NCBI GenBank assembly: GCA_014925825.1
Contig: JACGCK010000071.1
Coordinates: 62,001 to 126,000, forward strand
DNA: 64,000 nucleotides
Reading direction: 5' to 3'
From: Pholiota molesta
Taxonomy: Eukaryota; Basidiomycota; Agaricomycetes; Agaricales; Strophariaceae
Shown here: positions 11,643 through 23,269 of the stretch, one piece after another
Layout of the letters: each line of letters starts with the position of its first letter
Position numbering within the stretch: position 1 is the stretch's first letter
Made by a program: the position numbers and the translations under genes
Notes under the pieces: model-generated
Database searches by the model: none
What the model saw: only the letters and a program-made list of their open reading frames with translations
What the model was told of the DNA's origin: nothing

Positions 11643-13826
11643 TCACCTTTTCCGGGCCAGATTCCTACCACTAGGTTTCAGAGAAATCGAAGGACGCGGT
11701 TCGTCACTAATGGACGCTGATGAGCCGGACAGCGTGTCGTCGCCTTCTTGATGCTGCGAAGCACTAGCTGTTGCGCCTGGGCGCAATCGTGTGGAAGCCC
11801 GTTTCGGGACCGTAGGCACCTCCAAGAACTTCCCCTTCTGTACTTGCGAGGTCGCAGGCTTCGTCACTCGCGCTCTCACCGGACGCGCCGCGGGAGCGAC
11901 GACAGGCCTCGTGGTGTGAGATGTGCGCACTACCTTGCGCCTCTTTTCCTCCGGCGGCACTGCCTGAGGCGTATCCTCCTTGGCGGCGTCTTCGGCGTCA
12001 GAGGGCGTTGGCTCTGCTTTCTCGTTCGCGCTGTCGCTGCTACTTGTAGCTACAGCCTGACGTGGAATAACGGATTTCAGGGATTTTCGGTTAGGTATTC
12101 GTAGAGGGAGTGTTACCGGAGGCAGGTCGTCCTCAGATGTTTCTCGAGATGCGGTCTCCTCGATGTGACGGACCCGATTCGCAACGACTTGCGAGTCATT
12201 CCGAGGGTAAGAGCGTTTCTTGCCAATGACGGAGGCAGATTCGACCGGTCGCGACGACAGTGATGAATCCGACGCGGCGTCATTTGTTCGCAAAGGTGAT
12301 CCGTTATCGGATGTAGTCAGGGCTGATGCTCTGCTAGGTACGCTTGCAGCCGAGGAAGCTGAGATGATCGACACGAGCCGGCGGGGTTGGATTTGGGATC
12401 TGAGAGATCCCAAAGCTGGAAGAGGTGTTCGAAGCGTGATGTTGAATTGATCTTCATCTTCGTCGTAATCATCGCTTGATACGCTGTCTTCCATAATATT
12501 AATAGAAGGTGAATTCCCGAAAGTAGTAGTCATTTTGTCGCTCGAGTCCAACGCGGAGCTGGGATTCAAGGGCTCACGCGGCGGCAGGAGCGACTGACGA
12601 AAATCCTGACGGGGTGGATCTTCTTCTATGGGAGGGAAATTCGATACTGCTGTCGTTACCAGCCGGGATGTCACGGCTATGGGTGTAGGGGGGTATGCGG
12701 AAGGGAATGCGGGATACTCTCGCCATTCATCCAACTGTCGTTGTTGAGCAAGGGCGGTCTGTAGAAAGCCATCGTTATCCGAAGATGAGTTCCTGGGCGG
12801 ATACCAAATTTGGTGCTGACGAGGTGTTCCTTTGGGGCTGCTCGAAGGTGAAATGTTGCTTGTGTCTTGCCGCAGAGGTGAGCCAGATCGACGACGTGAT
12901 GCTTCAAAGAAATTGGGCTCCAGGTCTGCATTATCTGGCGCTTTACCGCGGAGTGCAGCACTCCCAGACGGTCGGCGACTTTGAATATCGGTAGGCACCT
13001 TCTCTCGCGTCGATCTGCGGCTTGATGTAGCGGTATCCATTGTAGGCCTACGTAATGTAGCAGATTCACCAGTCGACCTTCGACTTGGAGCCAATCCTTG
13101 TTCTTGGCCGGGGCTGTCTGGCATTGGCCCAGGAGATGTAATTGCTGTCCTGACGCCAGCAGACGAAGAAACAAATGAGGTAGGAATATCGGATATGTTG
13201 ACATCATCTGAAGACTCAGACGATGTGGTTTCTCGTCCCGTCTCGAAGCCATCGAATCTACTGTTGATTCGGTTCTGCCACCATTCTATTCCAAGATGGA
13301 CCGGGGCCATCGAGAGAGCAAAGATGAAGTCCCCGATCATAAGCATAAGATCAAGAACAGCGTCAAGAGATCCCGTGTAAGGCTTGATGAGAGGTCGTAT
13401 CAAATGTAGATATATAGGTTCAGCTCCCTAAAACAATTAAAACTTGACGACAAAATGACACATGGTGAAAGACATACTCGTGCACGTGTAAGAATTAGGA
13501 AGAGAAGAGCCAGCGCTTTGAACTCGTCGTAGAAGGGAATTAGTATGCAAACGATGCTTTCGAGCATTCGTTCATACATTGATAGAGAAACCTGTTTACA
13601 GTAGAACAGTGAGTGCTTCGGCCTTGTCAAAAGAGTAAATGCAACGAACCCAAACGATCCAGACGGCCAGACATCCTTTCATATCGCGTTTCCTCTGTGT
13701 GAGAGCTCGAATGCTTGGACGACCAGCATTTCGTGATGACGGAGGTGGAGCCTTCAAAGTTTTGTACGATTCATAGACGTTCAGAAAAAGCATAAGCAGA
13801 CGAAGAATAGGGACGAATAGTGGCAT
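11643..13826 (-). CDS. TB2/DP1/HVA22 family membrane protein (REEP-like) with long disordered tail
   Basis: Three exons, 13826-13650, 13591-13478 and 13427-11643, encode 691 aa. The first ~150 residues form the TB2/DP1/HVA22 domain: an N-terminal hydrophobic hairpin (PLFVPILRLLMLFLNVYESYKTLKA), then ESIVCILIPFYDEFKALALLFLILTRARGAEPIYLHLIRPLIKPY. This family (Yop1, REEPs) shapes tubular ER membranes. After about residue 190 the chain is low-complexity, rich in Ser, Pro, Arg and acidic clusters, roughly 500 residues without a visible domain. It ends in a basic RNLARKR tail. Introns are 58 and 50 nt. The family is clear; the tail's role is unknown. The size is far above that of yeast Yop1. Confidence 0.88.
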
Positions 13827-14060
13827 GGTTCAAGTTGTTGATTGATCGTAGTTCTCTACCTCGCGCGGGGTTGCATGTATGGCAGAGTCCTCAGCCGCAG
13901 CCTCGCACGCGGTCTGGGGCAGTTGTGAGTGGAAGAGAGAAGAGTTGTGGTCAACAGTCACTGGGCCGTGCGCCATGAGGCACGTTAAGCACAAGCGATT
14001 ATGTAAACAAATGGCTGGTGAGCCCACGGGCTCAGCTTGGAGTCTTCTTGACCAACCATC

Positions 14061-14721
14061 ATGCCCAAAATCAAGACGACGAGGACCAAAGCACCTCCAG
14101 AGGGATATGAGGACATAGAAGAGGTAATTAGCTCGCATCTTCCAGCAACAAGATACCTAATCTCTTCTTGGACAGATTTTGGAGGACTATGCAAAGAAGA
14201 TGCGAGATGCTGAGAACGAGTCTCATGAAGGAAAACGCAAGGCTGAATCTCTGTGGCCTATTATGCGAATTTCACATACGCGCTCAAGATACATCTATGA
14301 ACTGTATTATAAGAGAGAAGCGATTTCAAGAGAACTTTACGACTGGCTCTTGAAGGAAGGTTATGCGGACGCAAAGTAAGTTAATCGTCACATATACGAA
14401 GCCCAAGCCCAACCATTGATAACCTTCGAACAGTCTCATAGCCAAATGGAAGAAAACAGGTTATGAAAAACTTTGTTGCTTGCGTTGCATTCAGACCAGG
14501 GTATGTCGCGCGTTTACATTTTTATCTATACTTTCCTCACAACGACGCAGGACATGAATTACCAAGGTTCTACTTGCATTTGTAGAGTTCCTAAAACTCA
14601 AGTACGATCAGGAACGGTTGTTGAATGTGTTCACTGTGGTACGCATAATTATCTATATTCTCGTTCGTCGTCGGCGTTAAATTCTTTTACAGGTTGCCGT
14701 GGATGCAGTTCCGATTCTTGA
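14061..14721 (+). CDS. BUD31: Pre-mRNA-splicing factor BUD31 (G10 protein)
   Basis: Five exons, 14061-14123, 14176-14375, 14434-14500, 14551-14638 and 14693-14721, encode 148 aa, the usual length. It is a core component of activated spliceosomes. Motifs run in order: [77 protein letters not shown], then the Cys-rich zinc-binding C-terminus ([19 protein letters not shown]). The last exon is only 29 nt. All junctions are GT-AG and in phase. The gene starts about 235 bp from the divergent TB2/DP1/HVA22 gene, so the two likely share a promoter region. Confidence 0.96.
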
Positions 14722-15273
14722 GCGCTCTTCCTCCACATGTGGTTTCCCAACTTTGGCCTCGACCTATATGAAGAATCGGACGCATATTCCATTGCATGAC
14801 TACGTTTTCCAGTCTCACGGCAAAGCGAGGCCAGCTACATACTACCTGACGCGTCTCATCTATGTTGCCCGCACGCCATAATATCCAGGCATACTCTATT
14901 GGTATGTGCTCCTGTGCTACTCTACCTGTGTCTCTTGGAGATCAGCTTCCTCGGATCTCTACTACAAGCCTATGTCGTAGTTCTCACTGTATTCTTCCAC
15001 TTGTGAATGAAGATCGCATTTAATTTCGCCAATCTGCTTGGGATTTTTTTCTTGGCTCTTCGATTTCTTCAGGGAATATGCTGGTGAGAGCGCCAATTTC
15101 TTATCGCCTTTCATCTAGTTCCTTCCATTGAGCTTCCCTGTTCAAAAGCTGTCTCTATGACATTCCGTGTCTTGGCAGTGTCTTGGCTCCGTACGATCAA
15201 GACGCTCCAGGGCGGGGGCATATTCGCACCATATAAGGTGACCGCTCGATTGATATGTCTATCATTGACCACC
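14722..15273. other. Intergenic between BUD31 and KHA1
   Basis: About 550 bases between two plus-strand genes: the BUD31 3' flank and the KHA1 promoter region. Short frames near 14699 and 15157 are shadows or leader frames and are not called. Confidence 0.5.
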
Positions 15274-18233
15274 ATGGGCGAGTTCAGCGATCATGTCGTC
15301 TCCTTACTTTCGAGAGCGGCAGCTGAACAAGTGCGTTTGCTGCAATGTCTCACTTCATTCTGCAGGGTGTACACTGACGGTAAAACAGGGAGGTGTCATT
15401 TCCGGAGACAATCCAACAAAGTACAACCCCGCCGATCCAATTCGACTATGGATCATCCAACTAGGTGAGCTTTGTGTTCAATATACGCCATTTCTCGACT
15501 CATTTATCTGTATTCAGTGCTCATTGTGGGCATGACCCAGCTGTTGGCAGTATTTCTGTCTCGCATACGACAACCCCGGGTCATCGCTGAAGTTATTGCA
15601 GGCGTTCTCCTTGGACCCAGTGTGATGGGGCACATCCCGGGCTTCAGCAACACGATCTTTCCTACTGATAGTATCGTTGTGCTTAACGCCACAGCGAACA
15701 TCGGCCTCATCCTCTTCCTCTTCTTGGTGGCCTTGGAAATCGACACTCGCCTTTTGAAACGAAACATCGTCGCATCAGCGACGGTTTCCATCGCCGGCCT
15801 TGTCATTCCCCTCGCTCTTGGTGCAGCGCTCGGGGTTGGCGTGTATAGGGAATTCATATCCAACACAGTGAATTTTGGCTACTTCCTATTGTTCGTTGCT
15901 GTGGCCATTGGCATAACTGCTTTCCCAGTGTTATGTCGCATCCTCACCGAACTCAAACTTCTCGACACAGAAGTAGGGTTGATCACCCTCTCCGCTGGAA
16001 TAGGAAACGATGTTGTCGGGTGGATTCTGTTGGCGCTTACCGTTGCGCTCGTCAACGCCTCCACTGGGCTCACCGCTCTATATGTTCTTTTGGTGTGTAC
16101 GGCGTACACCATATTTCTTCTTTTTCCCGGTCGATGGGCTTTCCGATGGCTCGCCCGGCGGACAGGAAGTCTGGAGCAGGGATCGCCAACCCCATTTATG
16201 ATGACGATCACTCTCCTTGTTGTGTTCATCTCGGCTTTCTTTACTGATATCATCGGTGTTCATGCTATTTTCGGTAATTTACCGTGTTTTCTTCACTTGT
16301 CAAGAGTACTAAATTCCTGTTATAGGTGGCTTTTTGGCGGGTCTCCTTGTCCCCCATGACAATGGTTTTGCAATTTCCTTTGTTGAAAAGCTCGAGGATT
16401 TGGTGACGATTATTTTCCTCCCCATTGTATGTTTTTCCCCCGATACATTTCTATGGCCTCGGACATTGATTTGCAATTCTTGAATAGTACTTTACTCTTT
16501 CTGGACTAAGGACGAATCTCGGCTTGCTCGACACCGGAATAGCCTGGGGATATATTGTGCTCATCTGTCTTGTCGCTTTCACCTCCAAATTTGTATCCTG
16601 TGGTCTTGCTGCTCACTTCAATGGATACAATTGGAGAGAATCAGGCGCGATTGGATCGCTCATGAGTTGTAAAGGGTACGTCTGCCCACTTTTTCTATCT
16701 TTGATTTTTGTTATCTCACAAAATCCTGCAGATTAGTCGAACTGATCGTGCTGAATATTGGTCTGCAAGCCAATATCCTTACACCACAGGCCTTCTCCAT
16801 GTTCGTCGTGCATGCACTTATTCTCACCTTTATGACCACGCCGCTTGTGCTCTTATTCTATCCTCCGAAATATCGAATCCACCATCGCGGCGATAAGACA
16901 GTGGCGGAAGATGAAAATGGCAAGGCTGCGAGGACCGTTTCGGATGACATCAAAACTAAATTCGCCATTGTCTTGGACAAGATCGAGGCTCTTCCAGCGG
17001 TGATGTCGTTGTCGCACCTCCTTCAACCGCCAGCTTCAGTCGTCGTCCCAGCATATAACAAGAAGGAGATGGAAGCACTTTCTCGACCACCTCCATCACC
17101 AACGATTACCATCGAAGCTCTGCGACTTATGGAGCTCACCAACCGAACATCCGCTGTCCTCCGGTCCCAGGAAGCGGATATGCTGATCCACAACGATCCC
17201 GTCGTGTCTATCTACAGAACGTTCGGGCAGCTGAACAACTTCAACGTCTCCGCGACTCTGTCCGTGGTCAACGCCGCTGAATTCCCCGAAGCCATCGCGG
17301 ACCACGTCGCAGCCACCAAATCGCACATGCTCATCGTCCCGTGGGCGAGAGGCGCGACCTCCGTTCTAGAAGACGAGAGCGGCCCCGAGCAGCAGGCCGG
17401 CGCGCGGAACCCCTTCGACGGCGTCTTCCAGAAGACGACCGTCCACGACCAGACGAGCTCCGTGATCTATTCCGAGTTCATTCGCAATGTGTTCGCCAAG
17501 CTCCGAGTGATATGGCCCTGTTTGTGGACCGCGGGCTGAGCACCGCGCCCGCTGGTGTCAGCGCGCAGCACGTCTTCCTTCCCTTCCTCGGTGGCCCAGA
17601 CGATCGCCTGGCTCTGTCGTTTCTTGTTCAATTGTGCGAACGCGCATCGGTCAGCGCCACCGTCGTCAGAATCGTCACGATGGAGGAGGGATCGTTTGAC
17701 TCGGACAATAAAGCGGACGGCGTGCGAACCCCTTCGCCTGTTCATAATGTACGTCCCTCCCAATTCCAACCTTCTTATCACTCACCCCAATTTCTTGGCA
17801 GACGATGGCTGCTGCTGACACCGTCTACGGCCAACAAACGCGCAAACGCGCGTCAGCTCGGACACCGCTGACAACCTGCTCTGGGACCGCTGCGCGCAAG
17901 GCGGCGTCGCCAGTCCTTGCATATCCTTCAAGACCGAACGCACCCCGTTCCCCTCCGCCGCATCACCGAACTGGCCCAAGCCGAAGCCAGCACCAGCAGC
18001 GCCCCCGCTCCGAATCTCACCCGGACAAGAAGACCCTGGTCGTGTTCCTCGGCCGCTCGCGGCGTCTGGCCGTCGCGTCGCTGAGCGCGGAGCTGCAGCG
18101 GCTGACCAGCGGCCTGGGGCTGGGCATGAGCAGCTCGGTGCCGAAGACGCTGGGCGATGTGGGCGCGGCGTTGGTGGCTGCCAATGTTAGCGCCAGTCTT
18201 CTCGTCCTGCAAGCTGCTCCGTGTTCCTTCTAA
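15274..18233 (+). CDS. KHA1: K+/H+ antiporter, CPA2 family, with frame breaks near the 3' end
   Basis: Seven exons: 15274-15330, 15389-15464, 15518-16273, 16326-16426, 16488-16675, 16732-17748, 17802-18233. The start fits the family: a short MGEFSDHVVSLLSRAAAEQ leader before GGVISGDNP. The N-terminal half is a Na_H_Exchanger domain of about 12 hydrophobic segments, with AEVIAGVLLGPS, ITAFPVLCRILTEL and the AGIGNDVVGW segment holding the family's Asp. The cytosolic C-terminus resembles a USP-like domain. The frame breaks four times, near 17504, 17836, 17952 and 18013; each is solved by one missing base. With four bases added the length is 877 codons, stop included. Yeast Kha1 sits in Golgi-type membranes. 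Either sequencing undercalls or recent decay of the tail could explain the breaks. Confidence 0.88.
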
Positions 18234-18908
18234 AAGTATACCCCTGCCTTTTTTTTGCTGGATGTAGTCATATAGTTTATCGATATCAACACGACGGTGG
18301 ATCTGGTCTTGTCTTTGAATTCTGGATTGCTTTCTAATATACATATTATGTTTTTAGATCACTGTTTTTGTTTTTGTTTTGTTTTGAATCGGTGTACGAT
18401 ATTGATGTTTGATGTTTATAGTCCATCTATTCAGCTGTTATGTAGATGCACATCACAACATCTCATACTTTTTGAAAGAAACAAATCAGATGTTGCTCGC
18501 AAAATAATCATTGAACTAGGAATCTTCTGCGCCTCCCAATTCAAAAGGAGTTCTCACCAACGAAGAGGCCCAACTCAGCCTTTGCACTCCAAAAATATAC
18601 CAGACAGAAATACACACAGAATAATCATTGAAAGATCGTTAATATAAGTACACAATACAACTGTCTCCTACACAAATCCTAAATAGGAGAACAGTGGGGA
18701 GGATATATACTCTGCGGGAAACCGCAAAAAGGCAAAGGGTGTATGCATAAAAGGACATGAAGGTCGTCTGAATCCAACACAAAAGGCAAAATTAAAGATG
18801 AAGCGGTATATAGCTACAGATGTGGGTTAAAAGGGATCCGGATCGGGGGAAGAAACAACAGGGGGGCGCAGGTGGGTATGGGCAGAGAACGGAGGCGGGG
18901 TTGGTTGT
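18234..18908. other. Convergent 3' flanks of KHA1 and the stomatin gene
   Basis: About 670 bases between two convergent genes. AT-rich, with T-runs after the KHA1 stop (for example TTTTTTGC near 18250). No gene is supported. Confidence 0.5.
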
Positions 18909-20360
18909 TTACATCTCGGAGACGCTGTTGAGCACGCCAATACGCGAGGCTGCACCGAGCGGGCCGTCGCCGCCGCCGCTAGCTTCGTTCTGGATCATGG
19001 CGTTGTAGCCTGACCCAGAACCGCTGGCATTCGCCAATTGAGTGCCGACGTCGCTCTGGAGTTGCATCGGCACAAAGACGACCTTGCTGTTGGCAGACTT
19101 GGCCATTTGTTGCACTATGGTCATTCATGTCAGCGACTTGCCCACGACGATGCCAATATGATATAACTCACGAGCTTCCAACTGCCTGATCTGCATGGCC
19201 GCGGGTGAGGCCAGGATATCAGCCGCTTGCCTCATGAGCCTGGCAGCATCGACTTCGGCGCGGGCAGCGATGACTTTAGACTCTCCGATCCTCTTCTGCT
19301 GAGCCGCAGACGATAGCGAAGCAGACACCTCGGGGCTGAAGATGATATCCTTGATCAGGATGCCCTCGATAGCCACACCCCACTTGTCGGCGACGTCGCC
19401 GACAATCTCAGCAATCTCGAAGGCAATGGCCTCGCGCTCCGTCACGACGCTCTGGACCGCGCGCGCACCTACCACGTGTCGCAAAGTGGTCTGCGCACGC
19501 TCGATGAGGGCCTGGCGCAGGTCAGTGATTCCAAAGGCCGCGCGATAAGGGTTGCAAATTTGGAAGTAGATGACCGAGTCGCTGTCGGGGAAAGAGCGTG
19601 AGATGTGCAACCAAAAATAGATCGTAAATGAACACTGTAACATACATTTCGACATTGACGTTGTCGCGAGTTCTATGCATCCAGTTGAGATACGAATGCG
19701 TATGGAATACAGGTTGACGACTTACATCACCATTTGCCTGCCAATTGGGCTGATTTGAATCTTGACATCAACAACGCGGAGGGACTCTGTGCAGACGTTG
19801 ACTTGGACCAAACCTGGGTCGACGGACTTGTAGAATTGGCCGAAGCGTGAGACGAGACCAACAGAACCTACGTGAAATGTCAGCTCGTAACCTCTCAACA
19901 ATCAGAAGTGTTTGAATTATATACCTTGTTGAACATTGCGGAACGGGTTGGGGAACGGGCAGCAAGGGAATGCACCGACGAATCCAACGACGGCGCCCAG
20001 TCCTTGCAGCATAGAGCCATACACGCCGTGAGTGACCTCTCCAGTTCCAAGATCTTGGGCATAGGACGGCTATATGTAGTGCATGAGAATAGCCAGGAAG
20101 CCTGAGAGCTGCTGTTGGTTAAACCTGCATCTCGCTGCGCTTCAACGGCTCCACATGGATCATGGTATTCGCTGCGGGGTGTCGCTTTGGTCCTACAGGG
20201 ACGTCCTCTGTGACTTTCCCCCACAACGGACATTAATTACTGCAAGAACAGACTGATCACTGGGCAACCCACCTCCTGCAGCATGATGGTCGACGACGTT
20301 GCCCTCGGACGGTGAGTGGGCACGAGCCTTGGTGTCGTTGCCATTAGTGAAGGAAGACAT
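18909..20360 (-). CDS. Stomatin / band 7 (SPFH) family protein
   Basis: Seven exons: 20360-20273, 20207-20125, 20069-19925, 19867-19726, 19672-19646, 19581-19172 and 19114-18909, giving 366 aa. The order is a Ser-rich leader, a segment with LGAVVGFVGAFPCCPFPNPF that forms the membrane-inserting hairpin, GSVGLVSRFGQFYKSVDPGL at the start of the SPFH domain, TRDNVNVEIDSVIYF, LRQALIERAQTTLRHVVG, then a coiled-coil-like AAQQKRIGESKVIAARAEVDAA stretch. The C-terminus has SKVVFVPMQ followed by a Gly/Ser tail. Stomatins oligomerise on the inner face of membranes and affect channels and lipid order. The fifth exon is only 27 nt. An inverted partial copy of the 5' end lies near 22.6-22.85 kb. Confidence 0.92.
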
Positions 20361-20520
20361 GTTTGCGGGAGTAATGGGAGATGGGAGGGAAGAGCGACGC
20401 TTTTAAGCGCAAGTGTGGAACCTGTAGGTGTACCTGCACATGACGCACAGACTTTCCTCCACATGCCTTCCGCAAAAGGCAATGCTCTATGTATTCCGCA
20501 GCGCACAGCCTCGGCCACTC
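20195..20520 (-). repeat. Inverted duplication arm 1 (stomatin promoter, exon 1, intron 1)
   Basis: This stretch, read on the minus strand, matches 22570-22850 on the plus strand over about 300 bp with scattered differences. It covers upstream sequence (shared GCGGAATACATAGAGCATTG), the start ATG, exon 1, intron 1 and the first bases of exon 2. Confidence 0.85.
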
Positions 20521-22075
20521 CGTCCGGCAATACAGAGGCTTACATTTCTATCCTCATGATCGGCGCTTGGGCGCTTGCATGAAGAACAACAAAAGTAACA
20601 TTCCGAGACTGCGAAATATTCCTGCTTTGCCAATGCCTGGAACGCTGTGCCCAGTGTCAGCAGAACAGGATTTCTTGACAATTTTTAAATTTAGATGGCA
20701 TTGAGCAGCCTAATTATTAAAATAGCCCAGACTCTGTGCTATTTAGAAACCGATATAGTGTGGCATCGGAATACACAACATGATCCATATGAATCACCGA
20801 CATCTAAAGAGAATTCCATACAAGTACTCACTGTTAGAAAGTCATGCCAACATGCGATGCTTGGGAGCGGGCACCAATTACATATTTGCAATGCCCTCTG
20901 CTTGCACCGCCAGAGATCCTCTTTCTTCGGAATGCAAGGTAAAGCTTGACAAGGAAATGGAAATTCTCCTTCCGTTATTCGAAAACAGTGGTGTATTTCT
21001 GTCACCGGGTCGATAATGGGCACACGAGGTATCTTTGCCTTCTGGGCCGACATGCGCAGTCAATACAGTGTCAATATTTTGGTTTTTGCTCCTACACGTT
21101 CGGAAGCCGGAGCTGGATATCAGTGTAGATCCTAGAAAACCCGCTAATCAATTGAGCTATATTCGCCGCTGGTATTACCGCTCTGGCAATATGTACACAC
21201 AAAACTCCACCAGCTATTTGTTTCAGCTGGCTCCAAGGTAAATTAATTGATAGTAAACAATTCTGATTTCACTCTTTCTAGCATTTCTAGCCATTGGTCT
21301 CTCGATAGCGGCAGGCTGAACAAAAATTGCCAAGCTACAACAGAAAAGCCAATTAGACAGGTATACTTAACTGTATGTGCCCTTGATGTGCCCAGCGCCA
21401 CTCTCTGGGAACTGCAGATGTTTATCAGTTTTCTGATCGATACTCGTAGATAAGGAGGTCAAGACCATGTTCCAAAAGCCATTGACAAAGGCCCAAGACT
21501 ACTGGCAAACCTGTGCATGCATGCAAGAAGTGTAGAGTTACAGACTCAGTTACCGTGGCGCAAGTGTCGGCCGTCTATTATTAGCTCAGGGGATCATCGA
21601 TCATCATTGTCACGTGCGGAGCCCAATATGTGGACTCCTGTGGACTCTCGTCGTCTAGTATTTGAAGAACGCGCCCCAGAAGAACGGCGAGTACTTTTGA
21701 TGGCCTGCACACCCGCGCCGCCGATATACGCGAGCTCTCCGGAAATGCGTGAAGGCTGTGTGTCGGTGATGATGTGACGCAGCAGGGAGAGGGGCACGAA
21801 GTTCTTCGCTGAATGTCCGAGTCAGGTCGACCATAAATTATTTGGGGGCTTCTGATTTAGATTTCTATGTAGAACACGATCTGAGTTGGTCGGTGTGGAT
21901 GGGGCATGGGTGGGGGCACGCACAGGATCGTAGTATCGATGCGAACGTGAAACGGACTGGTAGGTGTATATGTGGTGTTCCAAGGAAACTAGTATGACTT
22001 ACGCGTCCCATGCTGTGTCTGAGCGCATGGAACCATGTCAGGATACCAGATAAAATAGAGTTAATCATCATAAAC
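20521..22075. other. Intergenic, no firmly supported gene
   Basis: About 1.55 kb upstream of the stomatin gene. Several short frames occur on both strands. A minus-strand frame at 21797-21594 (contains SGELAYIGGAGVQAIKS) looks somewhat protein-like but has no clear neighbours or start. Nothing is called. Confidence 0.4.
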
Positions 22076-22390
22076 TTACAGCCTTGGTAGGCTTCTTTGG
22101 AGACCTTCGTTTGTACAAGTACATCTATGAGCCGAGTCTAGTTGCCAATGATGAAGCACGCCCTCGCATCTTTGCGAACGCAGCAACACCTTTATATGAA
22201 TGAACGTGACATTCTTCCATGTACCGAATGCCTGAATGTACCTGGCACTTTGCAGTTGGAATAATAGAAAAGCGCCTAGAATCACGAAGGCGCAGGTCAG
22301 CTCAAGGGCTTTGAAGAGACGCAACTGGGCCAGGAAGTTGACCTTGTCTCCTTCCTTCATCTTTTTCATCAGATTGCGTGCCTCGTAGTC
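22076..22390 (-). pseudogene. Exon-like fragment with one membrane segment
   Basis: An open minus-strand segment follows an acceptor (CTCTTGTAG near 22391) and reads DYEARNLMKKMKEGDKVNFLAQLRLFK, then a hydrophobic span (CAFVILGAFLLFQL). Possible GT donors lie after it, but no partner exons make a complete protein. It may be a leftover exon of a membrane protein. The family is not recognised. Confidence 0.3.
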
Positions 22391-22397
22391 CTACAAG

Positions 22398-22560
22398 AGG
22401 ATGGCGGCCAAACGTCGGTGGGCGTCTAAATCCTCGATAGACGCCCACCGGCATCCTGGCCGAGATAGCCTTGTGACCAGCGCCTCTAAAAGAGGATGTC
22501 GGCCAAATATCGGTGGGCGTCTAAATCCTCGATAGACGCCCGCCAGCATCCTCTTTTGGA
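22398..22560. repeat. Two tandem copies of a hairpin unit
   Basis: A unit of about 94 bp occurs twice (from 22398 and 22492). Each contains GGGCGTCTA, a 9-nt AATCCTCGA loop and TAGACGCCC. In the first copy the stem is 13 bp and perfect (22416-22428 with 22438-22450). In the second it is 9 bp (stem arms 22515-22523 and 22533-22541). The units lie just before inverted duplication arm 2. Confidence 0.85.
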
Positions 22561-22569
22561 GGGGACGCT

Positions 22570-22850
22570 CACCTGTGCGCAGCGGAATACATAGAGCATT
22601 GCCATTTGAGGAAGGCATATGGACGGATTCCGAGGATAGTCAGTGCGGGTACACATACAGGTTCCACAAGGTTCCACACTTTCACAAAAGGTGTCGCTCT
22701 TCCCTCCCAATGCATCTCCCATTGCTCCCGCAATCATGTCTTCCTTCACTAACGACAACGACACCGGCAACGCCATTGACCATCATGCTGCAGGAGGTGG
22801 GTTGTCCATCAACCAAGGAAAGTCACAGAGGACGTCCCTGTAAGACCAGA
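22570..22850 (+). repeat. Inverted duplication arm 2 (copy of stomatin 5' end)
   Basis: This arm carries the promoter-proximal sequence, an ATG at 22736, a near-copy of stomatin exon 1 (MSSFTNDNDTGNAIDHHAAG), a shortened intron 1 (22797-22828, 32 nt against 65 nt in the parent) and the start of exon 2 (EDVPV). It lies opposite to the intact gene 2.4 kb away. Confidence 0.85.
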
Positions 22851-23269
22851 GCTACTGGCTGGTCGTGTACCACAGGTCGACGATAGCGAGATGTACTGGC
22901 ACGAAGCCACGAGCAAGAACGGAAACAAGTACCGCATCGGAGTGCACAAGTCCGACTACCCCGACCTGAGCGAGCAGGAAGTCAACTGGCAAGCAAGGGC
23001 CACCAGAAGAATCTTTTGACATTCACAGCATTGCCGGACTTGGACTTGGAGACGGCGAGGGACTTGGGATTGGCATGCAACCCAAGGTCACGCACACTAC
23101 TGGCAACGACCGTATCTGCTGGCCGTACACCGGGAACGACGACTCCTGGAAGAAGCCCGTCCAGCTACTACTCACGAATTCCCTGGCTTCCTTCGACTTG
23201 TACGAGAGCTTGGCATCCATTTCTTCCACTGATGAATTTGCTAGGCCTCCTGACAGCGACGCAACATGA
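22736..23269 (+). pseudogene. Chimeric remnant: stomatin leader joined to an unrelated frame
   Basis: After the copied stomatin exon 1 and the 32-nt intron remnant, the phase expected for exon 2 stays open to 23019. It leaves stomatin sequence after EDVPV and reads RPELLAGRVPQVDDSEMYWHE and YRIGVHKSDYPDLSEQE. A one-base shift near 23015 (a TTTT run, one base too many) continues into a second open stretch to 23269 (DIHSIAGLGLGDGEG, SWKKPVQLLLTNSLASFDL). The added part looks like true coding sequence but I do not recognise it. The intron remnant is too short to splice normally, so the locus is probably dead or needs another start. Confidence 0.5.

Noticed and set aside
12677..13252. 191-codon minus-strand frame in the REEP-like gene
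   Set aside because: Alternate frame within the long third exon, with no splice or family support.
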